Made by a program: the position numbers and the translations under genes
In this document: positions 45,572 to 54,491 of the stretch, in pieces
Layout: the number at the start of each line of letters is the position of its first letter
How positions within the stretch are numbered: the first letter of the stretch is position 1
Notes under the pieces: model-generated
Told to the model about the DNA's origin: nothing
The model's database searches: none
What the model saw: the letters and a program-made list of their open reading frames with translations, nothing else
DNA from: Kitasatospora cineracea
Lineage (GTDB): Bacteria > Actinomycetota > Actinomycetes > Streptomycetales > Streptomycetaceae
Reading direction: 5' to 3'
Length of the DNA: 64,000 nucleotides
NCBI RefSeq assembly: GCF_003751605.1
Contig: NZ_RJVJ01000002.1
Span: 434,001-498,000 of the forward strand

Positions 45572-46435
45572 TCAGACCGGGACGACGGCCACCGGGCAGT
45601 GCGCGTGGTGCAGGACGGCGTGCACGGGCGTGCCCAGTCGCAGGCCGAAGCGCGGCGCGGGCTCGTGCCGGGAGAGCACCACCAGGGCGGCGGTCCGGGA
45701 CTCCTCCACCACCGTCGCGGCGGCGGAGCCGGTCAGCTGGTGGCTCTCCACCTCGACGTCCGGGTACTCCGCGCGCACCGGGTCGCAGGTGCGGCGCAGC
45801 AGCTGCTCGTGCAGCCGGGACTCCTCCCCCAGCTCGTCGACCATCGGCGCCATCCGCCCGACGTCGGCCACCACCGGCGACCAGGTGTGCACGGCCCGCA
45901 CCGGCAGGCCCCGGCGGGCGGCGGTCTCGCAGCCGAAGCGCAGCGCGGCGGCGTCCCGCTCGTCGTGCAGGGCGACCAGCACCGGCCCGTCGGGGTGGTC
46001 GGTGCCGCGGACCACGACGACCGGGCAGGTGGCGTGCGCGGTGACCCGCAGGCTGACCGAGCCCAGCAGCAGCGAGGCGAACCCGCCGTGGCCGCGGGTG
46101 CCGAGCACCGCGAGCGAGGCGTGTTCGGCGGCGGTCAGCACCGCCTCGGCGGCCTCCCGCGGCACCACGTCCCCGGTGATCCGCAGCCCGGGGTGGGCGG
46201 CCTCCAGGGCGGCCTGCACCGCCTCCAGCAGTTCTGCGGCCTCCCGCAGGATCAGGTCGGTGACGGTGGCCCCGGTGCGCGGCGAGAGCGTCACCGTCCC
46301 GGTGTTGACGGCGTGCACCAGGTGCAGTCCCGTCCCCCGCCACTCGGCCTCCCGGGCGGCCCACTCGGCGGCCTCCGCCCCGGGCACCGACCCGTCGACC
46401 CCCGCCACCACCCCGTTCGCTGCCCTGATCTCCAT
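45572..46435 (-). CDS. Tandem universal stress protein
   Basis: 287 aa with two USP domains. The first has GVDGSVPGAEAAEWA and the ATP-binding GTRGHGGFASLLLGSVS; the second has LVALHDERDAAAL and VLSRHEPAPRFGLRLGTPVHAVL, where the Gly-rich loop is less conserved, so ATP binding may be limited to the first half. ATG with GGAGGAG. Single-gene unit, convergent with the TetR gene. Confidence 0.9.
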   Translation of the reverse strand: MEIRAANGVVAGVDGSVPGAEAAEWAAREAEWRGTGLHLVHAVNTGTVTLSPRTGATVTDLILREAAELLEAVQAALEAAHPGLRITGDVVPREAAEAVLTAAEHASLAVLGTRGHGGFASLLLGSVSLRVTAHATCPVVVVRGTDHPDGPVLVALHDERDAAALRFGCETAARRGLPVRAVHTWSPVVADVGRMAPMVDELGEESRLHEQLLRRTCDPVRAEYPDVEVESHQLTGSAAATVVEESRTAALVVLSRHEPAPRFGLRLGTPVHAVLHHAHCPVAVVPV

Positions 46436-46514
46436 GGCGCACTCCTCCGGGCCGGGTCGCCCCGGCCGCTCCCTTCCAGCATGCGCCGCCCGCCCCGGCC
46501 CGGACAAACAGGGA

Positions 46515-46554
46515 CGGCCGGGCCCCGGCGGCGGGGGCCGCCCGGGCCCGGCCG
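46515..46554. terminator. Terminator hairpin after aspD
   Basis: Perfect 11-bp stem CGGCCGGGCCC / GGGCCCGGCCG, 29 bp past the aspartate decarboxylase stop. Confidence 0.55.
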
Positions 46555-46583
46555 GGACGGGCGCGGGCGTGCCTGGCGGGTCG

Positions 46584-48236
46584 TCAGTTGCCGGTGGTGG
46601 CCTGCCATTCGGCGCGGTAGTCGTCGAAGATGGTCTTCAGGTGGTGGCCGATCTTGAGGTAGTCGAGGTCGTCGAGGTTGGCGAGGGAGACCCGGACCGA
46701 CCACTCGGGGCCGTCGAAGCCGCCGCCGTTGAGCAGGACGACGCCGGTCTGCTCGGCGAGCCGGAAGAGCGGTTCGGTGGGTTCGTAGTTCTTCTGCAGG
46801 TGGGCGGCGAACTCGGGGCCGGAGGTGCGTTCGGCCTCGGCGAGCAGGTCGAGTTCGACGTAGTAGCCGGCCCGCTTCGGGTCCTCGGAGATCTTCATGC
46901 CGGAGCCCTCCAGCAGCAGGTCCAGGCGCTGCTTGACGACGGCCTGCACCTTGGCCTTGTACGCCTTGCCCTCGGGGAGCATCGCGAAGAGCGAGAAGAG
47001 GGTGAGCTGGGCCTGCTGCGGGAGGGAGAGCCCGGCGGTGTGGTTGAGGGCGACCTGGCGGGAGTCGGCGACCAGGCGGTCGATGAAGCGGATGCTGCCG
47101 GGGTCGAGGCTGAGGCTGCCGTAGCGCTTGGCCAGGCGGTCCTTCTCGGCCTGCGGGAGGGCGGCGATGGCGTCGTCGATGACGTTGTCGCGCTGCAGGC
47201 CGATGACGCCGAGGCGGTGGCCGGTGGCGCCGTAGTGCTTGGAGTAGGAGTAGACGAGCAGGGTGTTGCGGGGCAGGTCGGCGGCGATGCTGCGGAAGTG
47301 GTCGACGAAGGTGCCGTAGACGTCGTCGGTGACGATGATCAGGCCCGGGTTGTCGGTGGCGACGATGGACCTGATCTGGTCGGCGACCCGCTGGGAGAGC
47401 GCGAGCGAGGGCGGGTTGCTGGGGTTGACCAGGCAGACCAGTTTGACGGCGGGGTCGGCGAGCTTGGCGACCTCCTCGGCGGGGTAGCGCCACTCGCGCA
47501 CGCCGGCCTCGGCGAAGGAGGACGCCTGGACCGGGACCACGTCGAACTCGTAGGTGTCGAGTTCGGGGATCTCGATGTAGGGGGTGAAGACCGGCACCAT
47601 CAGGGCGATCTTGTCGCCCTTGTGCAGGATGCCGTTCTTCATCAGGGAGTCGAAGACGTAGCACATGGCGGCGGTGCCGCCCTCGGTGGCGAACAGGTCG
47701 AGCTGCCCCTCGGGGGGCCGGCGGTCCATCAGCTCGTCCTGGAGGTAGCCGGTGACGATCTGCTCGGCGCAGGTCAGCATCCGGTCGGGGACGGGGTAGT
47801 TGTCGCCGATCGCGGCGTCCGCGAGTTCGTGCAGGAAGTCGTCGCGGTCGAGGTCGAAGCGGTCGACGGCGAGGCTGGTGCAGGCGGTGAGCAGTTCGAT
47901 GCCGGGCAGTTCGGGGTGCGAGCGGGCGAAGTGGTCGTAGCGGGCGGCGATGCCCCGCCGTTCGGGCATGCCGCCGAGGTTGTCGGCGGTCCAGACCCGG
48001 CGGGACTCGGCGAGCGCGAAGTGGCCGAGCGCGAGCATCGCCTCGCGGGGGCCGGTGCAGACCCAGTTGGGGTTGCCGCGGCCCGCGTTGAGCATGTGGA
48101 CGGTGGTCTTGTCCTTCTGCCCGGGCCGGTCGGCCTGGTAGTGCTGGGCGAGTTCGATGAACTCGCCCTTGAGCTCGAACGGGCTGAGCCGGGAGAGGCG
48201 CTGGATCTCCTCGCGGCTGATCGACGGCTTGCTCAT
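46584..48236 (-). CDS. aspD: Aspartate 4-decarboxylase / aminotransferase
   Basis: 550 aa fold-type I PLP enzyme. VHMLNAGRGNPNWV near residue 46 is the AspD hallmark; VNPSNPPSLALS, VTDDVYGTF and the PLP Lys in YSYSKHYGATGHRLG follow. Decarboxylates L-aspartate to L-alanine and CO2, with side aminotransferase activity. ATG with GGAAGG. The two genes before it encode AspT-type antiporters, giving a full aspartate-in, alanine-out cycle that consumes a proton and builds proton motive force. Confidence 0.94.
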   Translation of the reverse strand: MSKPSISREEIQRLSRLSPFELKGEFIELAQHYQADRPGQKDKTTVHMLNAGRGNPNWVCTGPREAMLALGHFALAESRRVWTADNLGGMPERRGIAARYDHFARSHPELPGIELLTACTSLAVDRFDLDRDDFLHELADAAIGDNYPVPDRMLTCAEQIVTGYLQDELMDRRPPEGQLDLFATEGGTAAMCYVFDSLMKNGILHKGDKIALMVPVFTPYIEIPELDTYEFDVVPVQASSFAEAGVREWRYPAEEVAKLADPAVKLVCLVNPSNPPSLALSQRVADQIRSIVATDNPGLIIVTDDVYGTFVDHFRSIAADLPRNTLLVYSYSKHYGATGHRLGVIGLQRDNVIDDAIAALPQAEKDRLAKRYGSLSLDPGSIRFIDRLVADSRQVALNHTAGLSLPQQAQLTLFSLFAMLPEGKAYKAKVQAVVKQRLDLLLEGSGMKISEDPKRAGYYVELDLLAEAERTSGPEFAAHLQKNYEPTEPLFRLAEQTGVVLLNGGGFDGPEWSVRVSLANLDDLDYLKIGHHLKTIFDDYRAEWQATTGN

Positions 48237-48260
48237 GGTGCGGGTCCTTCCGGGAGGGGG

Positions 48261-49958
48261 CTAGCCGAGCAGGGCGACGATGACGGCGCCCCAGATGGTC
48301 AGCAGGACGTTCCCCGCGGCGTACGGGATGGTGTAGCCGAGCGTGGGGATCTGGCTGCGGGAGGCTTCGTTGACGGCGCCGATCGCGGCGGTGGTGGTCT
48401 GCGCGCCGGCCACCACGCCCATCAGGATCGGCGGGCGCATCCGGAACACGAAGTGGCCGACCAGCAGGCCGACCACCAGCGGGACGACGGTGGCGACGGC
48501 GCCCCACAGCAGCAGGCCCCAACCCGCCTGGGAGAGGCCGCTGGTGAAGCTCGGCCCGGCGTTGATGCCGACGATGGCGACGAACGCGCACAGGCCGAAG
48601 GTGTCCATGAACCACTGGGCGCCGGGCGGCACGTTGCCGAAGGTCGGGTACTTGCCGCGGATCCAGCCGAACACCAGGCCCATGATCAGCGCGCCGCCGG
48701 AGGTGGAGAGGCTGATCGGCACGCCGCCGAGGGTGAGCGCGGGGATGCCGATGCAGCCGCCGAGGAAGATGCCCAGGCCCACCCAGGTCATGTCGGTGGC
48801 GAAGCTGGTCGGCACCGGCTTGCCGATCGCCTTCCCGGCCGGTCCGACCAGCCGCTCGGGGCCGGACAGCAGCAGGGTGTCGCCGCGTTCGACCTGGGTG
48901 GTGAGCAGATAGGGGAACTCGGCGCCGGAGCGGTAGACCTTGTCGACGAACACCCCGACCATGAACGGCTCGCGCCGCAACTGCGCGATGGTCTTCCCGA
49001 GTTGGGCCTTCTCGGCGGCGACGACGTGCAGGTGCTCGGTGCGGTAGCCGAGCAGTTCGACGTCGTCGGTCTCCGGGCCGATGGCGGTGGCCGGGTCGAG
49101 TTCGACCAGGTCGTGGCGGAGCGCGCTGACGGCGAGCACGTCGCCGCGTTCGACGACGGTCTGCTGGTCGTGGTCGAGGATCCTGCCGTCCCGGCGGATC
49201 CGGGTGAGGTAGACCCGGCGTCCGGCGGCCTGCTGGCGCTGTTCGAACTGCTCGACGGTGGAGCCGATCGGGCCGTTGACGGCGGTGTAGGCGCGCAGCA
49301 CGACCTCGTAGTAGCCCTCGGAGAGGTCGGGGTCGTCGGCGGGGGCGTCGAGTTCGGCGGCGAGTTCGCGGGAGTCGGCGGCGAGGTCGCTGTGCAGGAA
49401 GCGGGGGGCGATGTTGGCCAGCAGGATCGCGCACAGGACGGTGCCGAGCGGGTAGGTGACGGCGTAGCCGATCGGGACGAGGTTCTGCTGGGCGGTGATC
49501 TGGTCCGCGCTGAGGCCGGGCAGGCCGCCGATGGCGTCCTGGGCGACGCCGATCACGGCGGACTGGGTGAGCGCGCCGCCGAGCAGTCCGGCGCCCAGGC
49601 CCGGGCCGTAGCCGAGCATCTCGGCGAAGCCCCAGCAGATCGCCAGGCCGCTGAGGCAGACCGCGAGGGTGACGGCGACCTGCGGCAGGCCGTCCTTCCT
49701 GAGGCCGCGGAAGAACTGCGGGCCGACCTTGTAGCCGAGGGCGAACAGGAACATGATGAAGAACACCGACTTGACGGTGCCGTTGACCTCGACGTCGGTG
49801 AGCCAGCCGGTGAACAGCCCGGCGACCAGGCAGCCGGTGACGGCGCCCAGGCCGATGGCCTTCCAGTGCAGCCGGCCGACCAGGAAGCCGATCGCGACGG
49901 TCAGGAAGATCAGCAGTTCGGGGTAGGGCTTGAAGACGTGGTCGGTGATCCAGTCCAC
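48261..49958 (-). CDS. aspT: Aspartate:alanine antiporter, AspT family (copy 2)
   Basis: 565 aa. About ten membrane helices in two AAEx halves separated by a cytoplasmic region with TrkA_C-like (RCK_C) segments (YYEVVLRAY, LELGYRTEHLHV). GSSL-like halves include GPQFFRGLRK and ALTQSAVIGVAQDAI. Swaps aspartate for alanine. GTG start with GAGGACCC, 6 bp after the upstream paralogue, and 24 bp before aspD. Confidence 0.9.
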   Translation of the reverse strand: MDWITDHVFKPYPELLIFLTVAIGFLVGRLHWKAIGLGAVTGCLVAGLFTGWLTDVEVNGTVKSVFFIMFLFALGYKVGPQFFRGLRKDGLPQVAVTLAVCLSGLAICWGFAEMLGYGPGLGAGLLGGALTQSAVIGVAQDAIGGLPGLSADQITAQQNLVPIGYAVTYPLGTVLCAILLANIAPRFLHSDLAADSRELAAELDAPADDPDLSEGYYEVVLRAYTAVNGPIGSTVEQFEQRQQAAGRRVYLTRIRRDGRILDHDQQTVVERGDVLAVSALRHDLVELDPATAIGPETDDVELLGYRTEHLHVVAAEKAQLGKTIAQLRREPFMVGVFVDKVYRSGAEFPYLLTTQVERGDTLLLSGPERLVGPAGKAIGKPVPTSFATDMTWVGLGIFLGGCIGIPALTLGGVPISLSTSGGALIMGLVFGWIRGKYPTFGNVPPGAQWFMDTFGLCAFVAIVGINAGPSFTSGLSQAGWGLLLWGAVATVVPLVVGLLVGHFVFRMRPPILMGVVAGAQTTTAAIGAVNEASRSQIPTLGYTIPYAAGNVLLTIWGAVIVALLG

Positions 49959-49964
49959 GGGTCC

Positions 49965-51647
49965 TCACCCCCCGCCCAGGCCGACCAGGCCGACCAGCAG
50001 CGGTCCGGTCAGCGGCAGCAGGAAGTTGGAGATGGTGTAGGTGATGGTGTAGCCGAGCATCGGGACGCTGCTCTGGGCGACGTTGCCGACGGCGGTGATG
50101 GCGGGGGTGGAGCACTGCTGTCCGGCGATCGCGCCGACCAGGATCGGCGGTTCGATCTTGAGGAAGCGGCGTCCGATGAACAGGCCGAGGAAGGCCGGGA
50201 TGACCACCATCAGGATGCCGGAGACCGGCAGCAGCACGGGGTACTGCTTGAGCAGCGGCCCGGCGTCGGGGCCGGCGGCCATGCCGGTGACGGCGATGAA
50301 CATGGCCAGGCCGAGGTCCTTCATGGTCTGCGCGGCGGCGGGCGGGTAGGCGCCGAAGGTGGGGCGCAGCGAGCGCAGCCAGCCGAAGACCAGGCCGGAG
50401 ATCAGGCAGCCGCCGCCGGTGCCGAGGGTCAGGTTGACCTCGCCGAAGTGGAGGTTGACCTTGCCGAGCAGGACGCCGAGGCAGATGCCGAGCGAGATGT
50501 AGATGTAGTCGGCGGTGTCGGAGCGGACGGTGGCGCCGACCTTGCCGGCGAACTTCTCGACCCGGGAGCGGGCGCCGACCACGGTGAGGGTGTCGCCGCG
50601 GTGCACCTCGGTCTCGCCGACGGCGGGCAGGTGGTGGTCGACGCGCTGGATGTCGGTGAGGAAGACGCCGCCGGTGACGTCGTGGTCCCGGTCGCGGACG
50701 GCGTTGAGGGTGTGTCCGGCGACCTCCTTGTTGGTGACCACGATCTGGCGGACCGCCATCGGGCTGTCCAGGCCGGGGACGCCGCTGGTCTCGGGGCCGA
50801 GTTCGTGCCCGGCGTCCAGCACGGCGGCGCGGCGGCCGACCACCAGCACCTGGTCGCCGCGGCGCAGCACCGGGTCGTCGTCGACGCCGAGCTTCTTGCC
50901 GCCGCGCTGGACGGCCTCGACGGTGACCAACTGGCCGGAGCGTTCCTGGACCTGGCTGACCCGGGTGCCCTCGCCCTGCGAGACCAGGTAGGTGCGGCCG
51001 ACCAGGGCGGGCAGCGAGGGGGCTTCGCCGGCCTCGAGTTCGCCGTCGCCGCCGCGCATCTTCTCCCAGACCTGCCGGGAGGCTTCGGGCAGCTTGATCC
51101 GCATCAGCATCGGGAACAGCTGGCTGGTCAGCAGGACGATGCTGATCAGGCCGAACAGGTAGCAGACCGAGTAGGCGGTGGCGACGTGCGCCTGCAGCTG
51201 GGTGGTCTGGTCGGCGGTGATGCCGGGGAGTTTGGCGATCGCGTCCTGGGCGGTGCCGACGGCGGCGGACTCGGTGGCGGCGCCGGCCAGGATGCCGGCG
51301 GCGGTGCCGACGTCCAGGTCGAAGCCCTTGGCGATGCCGAGCGCCATCAGGACGACGACGACCGCCTCCATGACGGACAGCACGCCGAAGCGCAGGCCCT
51401 TGGCGTTCATGTTGGCGAAGAACTGCGGGCCGGCGATGTAGCCGAGCGAGAAGATGAACAGGGCGAACGCCACGTTCTTGACGTCGGCGTTCACCGAGAC
51501 GTGCTGGGCGCCGACCAGCATCGAGACGATCAGGACGCCGCAGATGCCGCCCAGTTGGATCGGTCCGACGCGCAGCTTCCCGACCAGGTAGCCCAGGCCC
51601 AGGCAGAAGAAGAGGGCGAGAACGGCGTTCTCACGCAGGAGGCTCAT
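49965..51647 (-). CDS. aspT: Aspartate:alanine antiporter, AspT family (copy 1)
   Basis: 560 aa from ATG 51647 (GTG 51671 adds 8 residues). Same AAEx-RCK-AAEx plan as copy 2 (GPQFFANMNAKGL, ATESAAVGTAQDAI), but clearly diverged, so not a recent duplicate. No ribosome binding site precedes the ATG, and TAATAC lies 4 nt before it, so the mRNA could be nearly leaderless. First gene of the three-gene aspartate operon. Two subunits may form one transporter or have different substrates. Confidence 0.88.
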   Translation of the reverse strand: MSLLRENAVLALFFCLGLGYLVGKLRVGPIQLGGICGVLIVSMLVGAQHVSVNADVKNVAFALFIFSLGYIAGPQFFANMNAKGLRFGVLSVMEAVVVVLMALGIAKGFDLDVGTAAGILAGAATESAAVGTAQDAIAKLPGITADQTTQLQAHVATAYSVCYLFGLISIVLLTSQLFPMLMRIKLPEASRQVWEKMRGGDGELEAGEAPSLPALVGRTYLVSQGEGTRVSQVQERSGQLVTVEAVQRGGKKLGVDDDPVLRRGDQVLVVGRRAAVLDAGHELGPETSGVPGLDSPMAVRQIVVTNKEVAGHTLNAVRDRDHDVTGGVFLTDIQRVDHHLPAVGETEVHRGDTLTVVGARSRVEKFAGKVGATVRSDTADYIYISLGICLGVLLGKVNLHFGEVNLTLGTGGGCLISGLVFGWLRSLRPTFGAYPPAAAQTMKDLGLAMFIAVTGMAAGPDAGPLLKQYPVLLPVSGILMVVIPAFLGLFIGRRFLKIEPPILVGAIAGQQCSTPAITAVGNVAQSSVPMLGYTITYTISNFLLPLTGPLLVGLVGLGGG

Positions 51648-51701
51648 GGGCGTATTAGACCGGTTTCTCACTGTTCGCCCGGAGCTAACACGCCGTCATG
51701 A

Positions 51702-52052
51702 TCACCCGGCTCGATCCAGACGCTCCAGCAGCACCTCCACGTGGCTGTGCTCCGGCTCCTTGACCGCGGTCAGCAGCACCAGGTCGTCCTGCGCCGCCAG
51801 TTCCCGCAGTTCGGCGAGTTCCTGCTGCACCCCGGGGGCGTCCAGTTCGGCCCGGTAGCGGCGGGCGAACTCCCGGTACTCCCCCTCGGGGCCGTGGAAC
51901 CAGCGGCGCAGTTCGGTGGAGGGCGCCACCTCCTTGGCCCACCGGTCCAGGTGCGCGTCCTCCTTGCGCAGCCCGCGCGGCCACAGCCGGTCCACCAGCA
52001 CCCGCACGCCGCCGTCCGGCGCCTCGTACACCCGCTCCACCCGTACGCTCAT
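51702..52052 (-). CDS. DUF488 family protein
   Basis: 116 aa. RVLVDRLWPRGLRKEDAHLDRWAKEVAPSTELRRWF and LLTAVKEPEHSHVEVLLE are the full DUF488 pattern. Small cytoplasmic protein of unknown function. ATG at 52052 preferred; only weak GGTGGGG upstream. Independent single gene. Confidence 0.88.
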   Translation of the reverse strand: MSVRVERVYEAPDGGVRVLVDRLWPRGLRKEDAHLDRWAKEVAPSTELRRWFHGPEGEYREFARRYRAELDAPGVQQELAELRELAAQDDLVLLTAVKEPEHSHVEVLLERLDRAG

Positions 52053-52140
52053 GCGCCCCACCGTAAGCACCGCGGGCCCGGGCGGGCGGGAGCGGCGCGA
52101 ACGGCGGGGCGCGGGGGCGCACCGGGCCGGGCCGGGCGGG

Positions 52141-54300
52141 TCAGGCGGGGACCGGTTGCGGGACGGGGGCGGGGGCCTCGCCGGGTTCGACCCGCAGTTC
52201 GGGGAGCAGGCGGTCCAGCCAGCCGGGCAGCCACCAGTTGCGGTGGCCGAGCAGGGTCATGGTGGCGGGCACCAGGACCATCCGGACCACGGTGGCGTCC
52301 ACCAGGACGGCCGCGGCCATGCCCACGCCGATCATCTTGACGGTGATGTCGGGGTCGATGGCGAAGCCGGTGAAGACCGCCACCATGATCGCGGCGGCGC
52401 TGCTGATCACCCGCCCGGTGGAGGACAGCCCGCGCACCACGCTGCCGCGCGCGTCGCCGGTGGCCAGCCAGTCCTCGCGGACCCGGGAGAGCAGGAACAC
52501 CTCGTAGTCCATCGACAGGCCGAACAGGACGGTGAACATCAGGATCGGCACCCAGCTGGAGACCGGCACCGCGTGCGGCAGCCCCAGCAACCCGGCGCTC
52601 GCGTCGTGCTGGAAGACCGCCGTCATCACGCCGTACGCGGCGGCCACCGACAGCAGGTTCATCGCGGCGGCCTTGACCGCGATCACCGGCGCCCGGAACA
52701 GCACGGTCAGCAGGATCAGCGAGAGCGCCACCACGAACGGGACCACCACCCACAGCCGCTGCGAGAGCCGGTCGGAGATGTCGGAGAACGCGGCGACCGT
52801 GCCGGTGGCCTCGACCCCCGTCGGGAGTCCGCCGCCGCCGCGCAGCCGCTGCAGCAGCTTCGCGGTCGCCCGGTCCTGCGGGCCGGTGGTCGGCTGCACG
52901 CTGATCACGGCCGCGTCCCGGGCCGCGTTGAACCGGGCCGGCTGGACCGCGGCGACCCCCGGGTCGGCCGCCATCCGCCCCTCCAGCGCGGGCAGTTCGG
53001 ACTCCGGCAGCTTCCGCAGGTCGACGGCCAGCAGCAGCGGCCCGTTCGCGCCCGGGCCGTACGCCCCGGCGATCAGGTCGTACGCCTTGCGGGTGGTGTT
53101 GCCGGACGCCTGGCTGCCCGCGTCCTGCGGCCAGGTGCGCATGCCGAGCATCGGCGCGGCCAGGCCGAGCAGCACCGCCAGCGAGAGGACGGCCGCGGCC
53201 ACCGGGCGGCGGCCCACCAGGCGGGCCCAGCGCTCGGTCCGGGTCGGGCCGGGCCGGGCGCCCGCGCCCCCGGCAGCGGCGGGCGCGGCGGGGGCGGCGG
53301 GGGCCCGGCGTTCGGCGCGGCGCAGCAGGCGCGGCCCGGCGAGCGCCGCCAGCGCGGGCACCAGGGTGAGCGCGGCCGCCATCACGGCGCCGACGGTGGC
53401 GAAGGTCGCGTAGCCGAACGAGGCGTACACCGACAGGCCCGCCAGCTTCAGGCCGAACAGCGAGACCAGCACGGTGGCCCCCGCCACCACCACCGAGGAG
53501 CCGGCCGTGGCGTTCGCCTCGGCCGCCGCCGCCCGGGCGTCCAGGCCCCGGCGCAGGCCCTCCACGTGCCGGGAGACCAGCAGCAGCGCGTAGTCGATGC
53601 CGACGCCCAGCCCCACCATCGACGCCACGGTCGGCGCGATCCCGCTGATGTCGGTGACGGCCGACAGCAGGGTGATCAGCCCGGTGCCCGCACCGAGGCC
53701 GGCCAGCGCGACCAGCAGCGGCAGGCCCGCCGCGATCACCGTGCCGAGCGCGAGCACCAGGATCACCAGCGCGGCGACCATGCCGATCGCCTCGGCGGTG
53801 CCGTTGGGCGCGCTGAAGTTCTCCGGCAGTTCCCCGCCGAACTCCACCTGGTACCCGGCGTCGGTGGTGGACCGGGCCGCCGCCCGCAGCGCGTCCAGGC
53901 CCGCCGAGCCCTTGAAGTCGGTGACCTTGACGTCGTAACCGACCGTCAGCAGCGCGGTGTCACCGGCCCGCGAGGGTATCGGCCCGGTCACCGACAGCGC
54001 GTGCGGCAGCCCCGCCAACTGCTCCCGCAGCCCCGCCAGCGCCCCGGCCGGCAGCGCCCGGCCGCCCCGGTCGTGCACCACCACCCGGGCGCTGGTGCCG
54101 GAGCTGTCCGGGAACCGCGCGTTCAACAGGTCCATGCCCGCGGTCGAACGCGTCCCGGGCACCCGGTAGTTGTCCCGCGGTTCCCCGCCGAACGCCTGCG
54201 CCAAGCCGAAGATCGCGCCGATCAGCAGCACCCAGGCCGCGACGGTGCGCCAGGGCCGGGCCGCCGCGGCCCCGCCGAGGCGGCCGAGGAGTGTGGACAT
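52141..54300 (-). CDS. MMPL-family RND exporter
   Basis: 719 aa. Twelve predicted membrane helices in two halves with periplasmic-type loops after helices 1 and 7. Motifs: VGLGVGIDYALLLVSRH and VLFGLSMDYEVFLLSRVREDW, the Asp-Tyr pairs for proton relay. Exports lipids or hydrophobic metabolites in relatives. ATG with GGAAGG. 191 bp downstream of the SARP regulator on the same strand. An ACTTGG/CCAAGT inverted repeat at 54370-54391 lies in front of it. Confidence 0.9.
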   Translation of the reverse strand: MSTLLGRLGGAAAARPWRTVAAWVLLIGAIFGLAQAFGGEPRDNYRVPGTRSTAGMDLLNARFPDSSGTSARVVVHDRGGRALPAGALAGLREQLAGLPHALSVTGPIPSRAGDTALLTVGYDVKVTDFKGSAGLDALRAAARSTTDAGYQVEFGGELPENFSAPNGTAEAIGMVAALVILVLALGTVIAAGLPLLVALAGLGAGTGLITLLSAVTDISGIAPTVASMVGLGVGIDYALLLVSRHVEGLRRGLDARAAAAEANATAGSSVVVAGATVLVSLFGLKLAGLSVYASFGYATFATVGAVMAAALTLVPALAALAGPRLLRRAERRAPAAPAAPAAAGGAGARPGPTRTERWARLVGRRPVAAAVLSLAVLLGLAAPMLGMRTWPQDAGSQASGNTTRKAYDLIAGAYGPGANGPLLLAVDLRKLPESELPALEGRMAADPGVAAVQPARFNAARDAAVISVQPTTGPQDRATAKLLQRLRGGGGLPTGVEATGTVAAFSDISDRLSQRLWVVVPFVVALSLILLTVLFRAPVIAVKAAAMNLLSVAAAYGVMTAVFQHDASAGLLGLPHAVPVSSWVPILMFTVLFGLSMDYEVFLLSRVREDWLATGDARGSVVRGLSSTGRVISSAAAIMVAVFTGFAIDPDITVKMIGVGMAAAVLVDATVVRMVLVPATMTLLGHRNWWLPGWLDRLLPELRVEPGEAPAPVPQPVPA

Positions 54301-54394
54301 TGCGGAAGCCTTCCGTTCTACGGTCGATGCGGTGTCGAACCCCAGTGTGGAAGGCCGCTCTTGGAGCCCACTTGGCGGCCCGGTTCCAAGTCCC

Positions 54395-54429
54395 GTACCG
54401 GGTGCGGGTACCGGGTGCGGGTACCGGGG
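54395..54429. repeat. 13-bp tandem repeat
   Basis: GTACCGGGTGCGG twice (54395-54407, 54408-54420) plus a partial third copy, in the gap upstream of the MMPL gene. Adjacent inverted repeat ACTTGG-N10-CCAAGT at 54370-54391. Confidence 0.6.
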
Positions 54430-54491
54430 GTGGAGCGGCTCCGGATCTCCGGGCCGGTCCCGGGGTCGTTCCCGAGGCCGGTCCGGGCGGG

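Noticed and set aside
45630..51701. 2023-codon open frame opposite the aspartate operon
   Set aside because: Antisense to three well-identified genes, composition dominated by Gly/Ala/Val/Asp/Glu/Gln, no recognisable domain.
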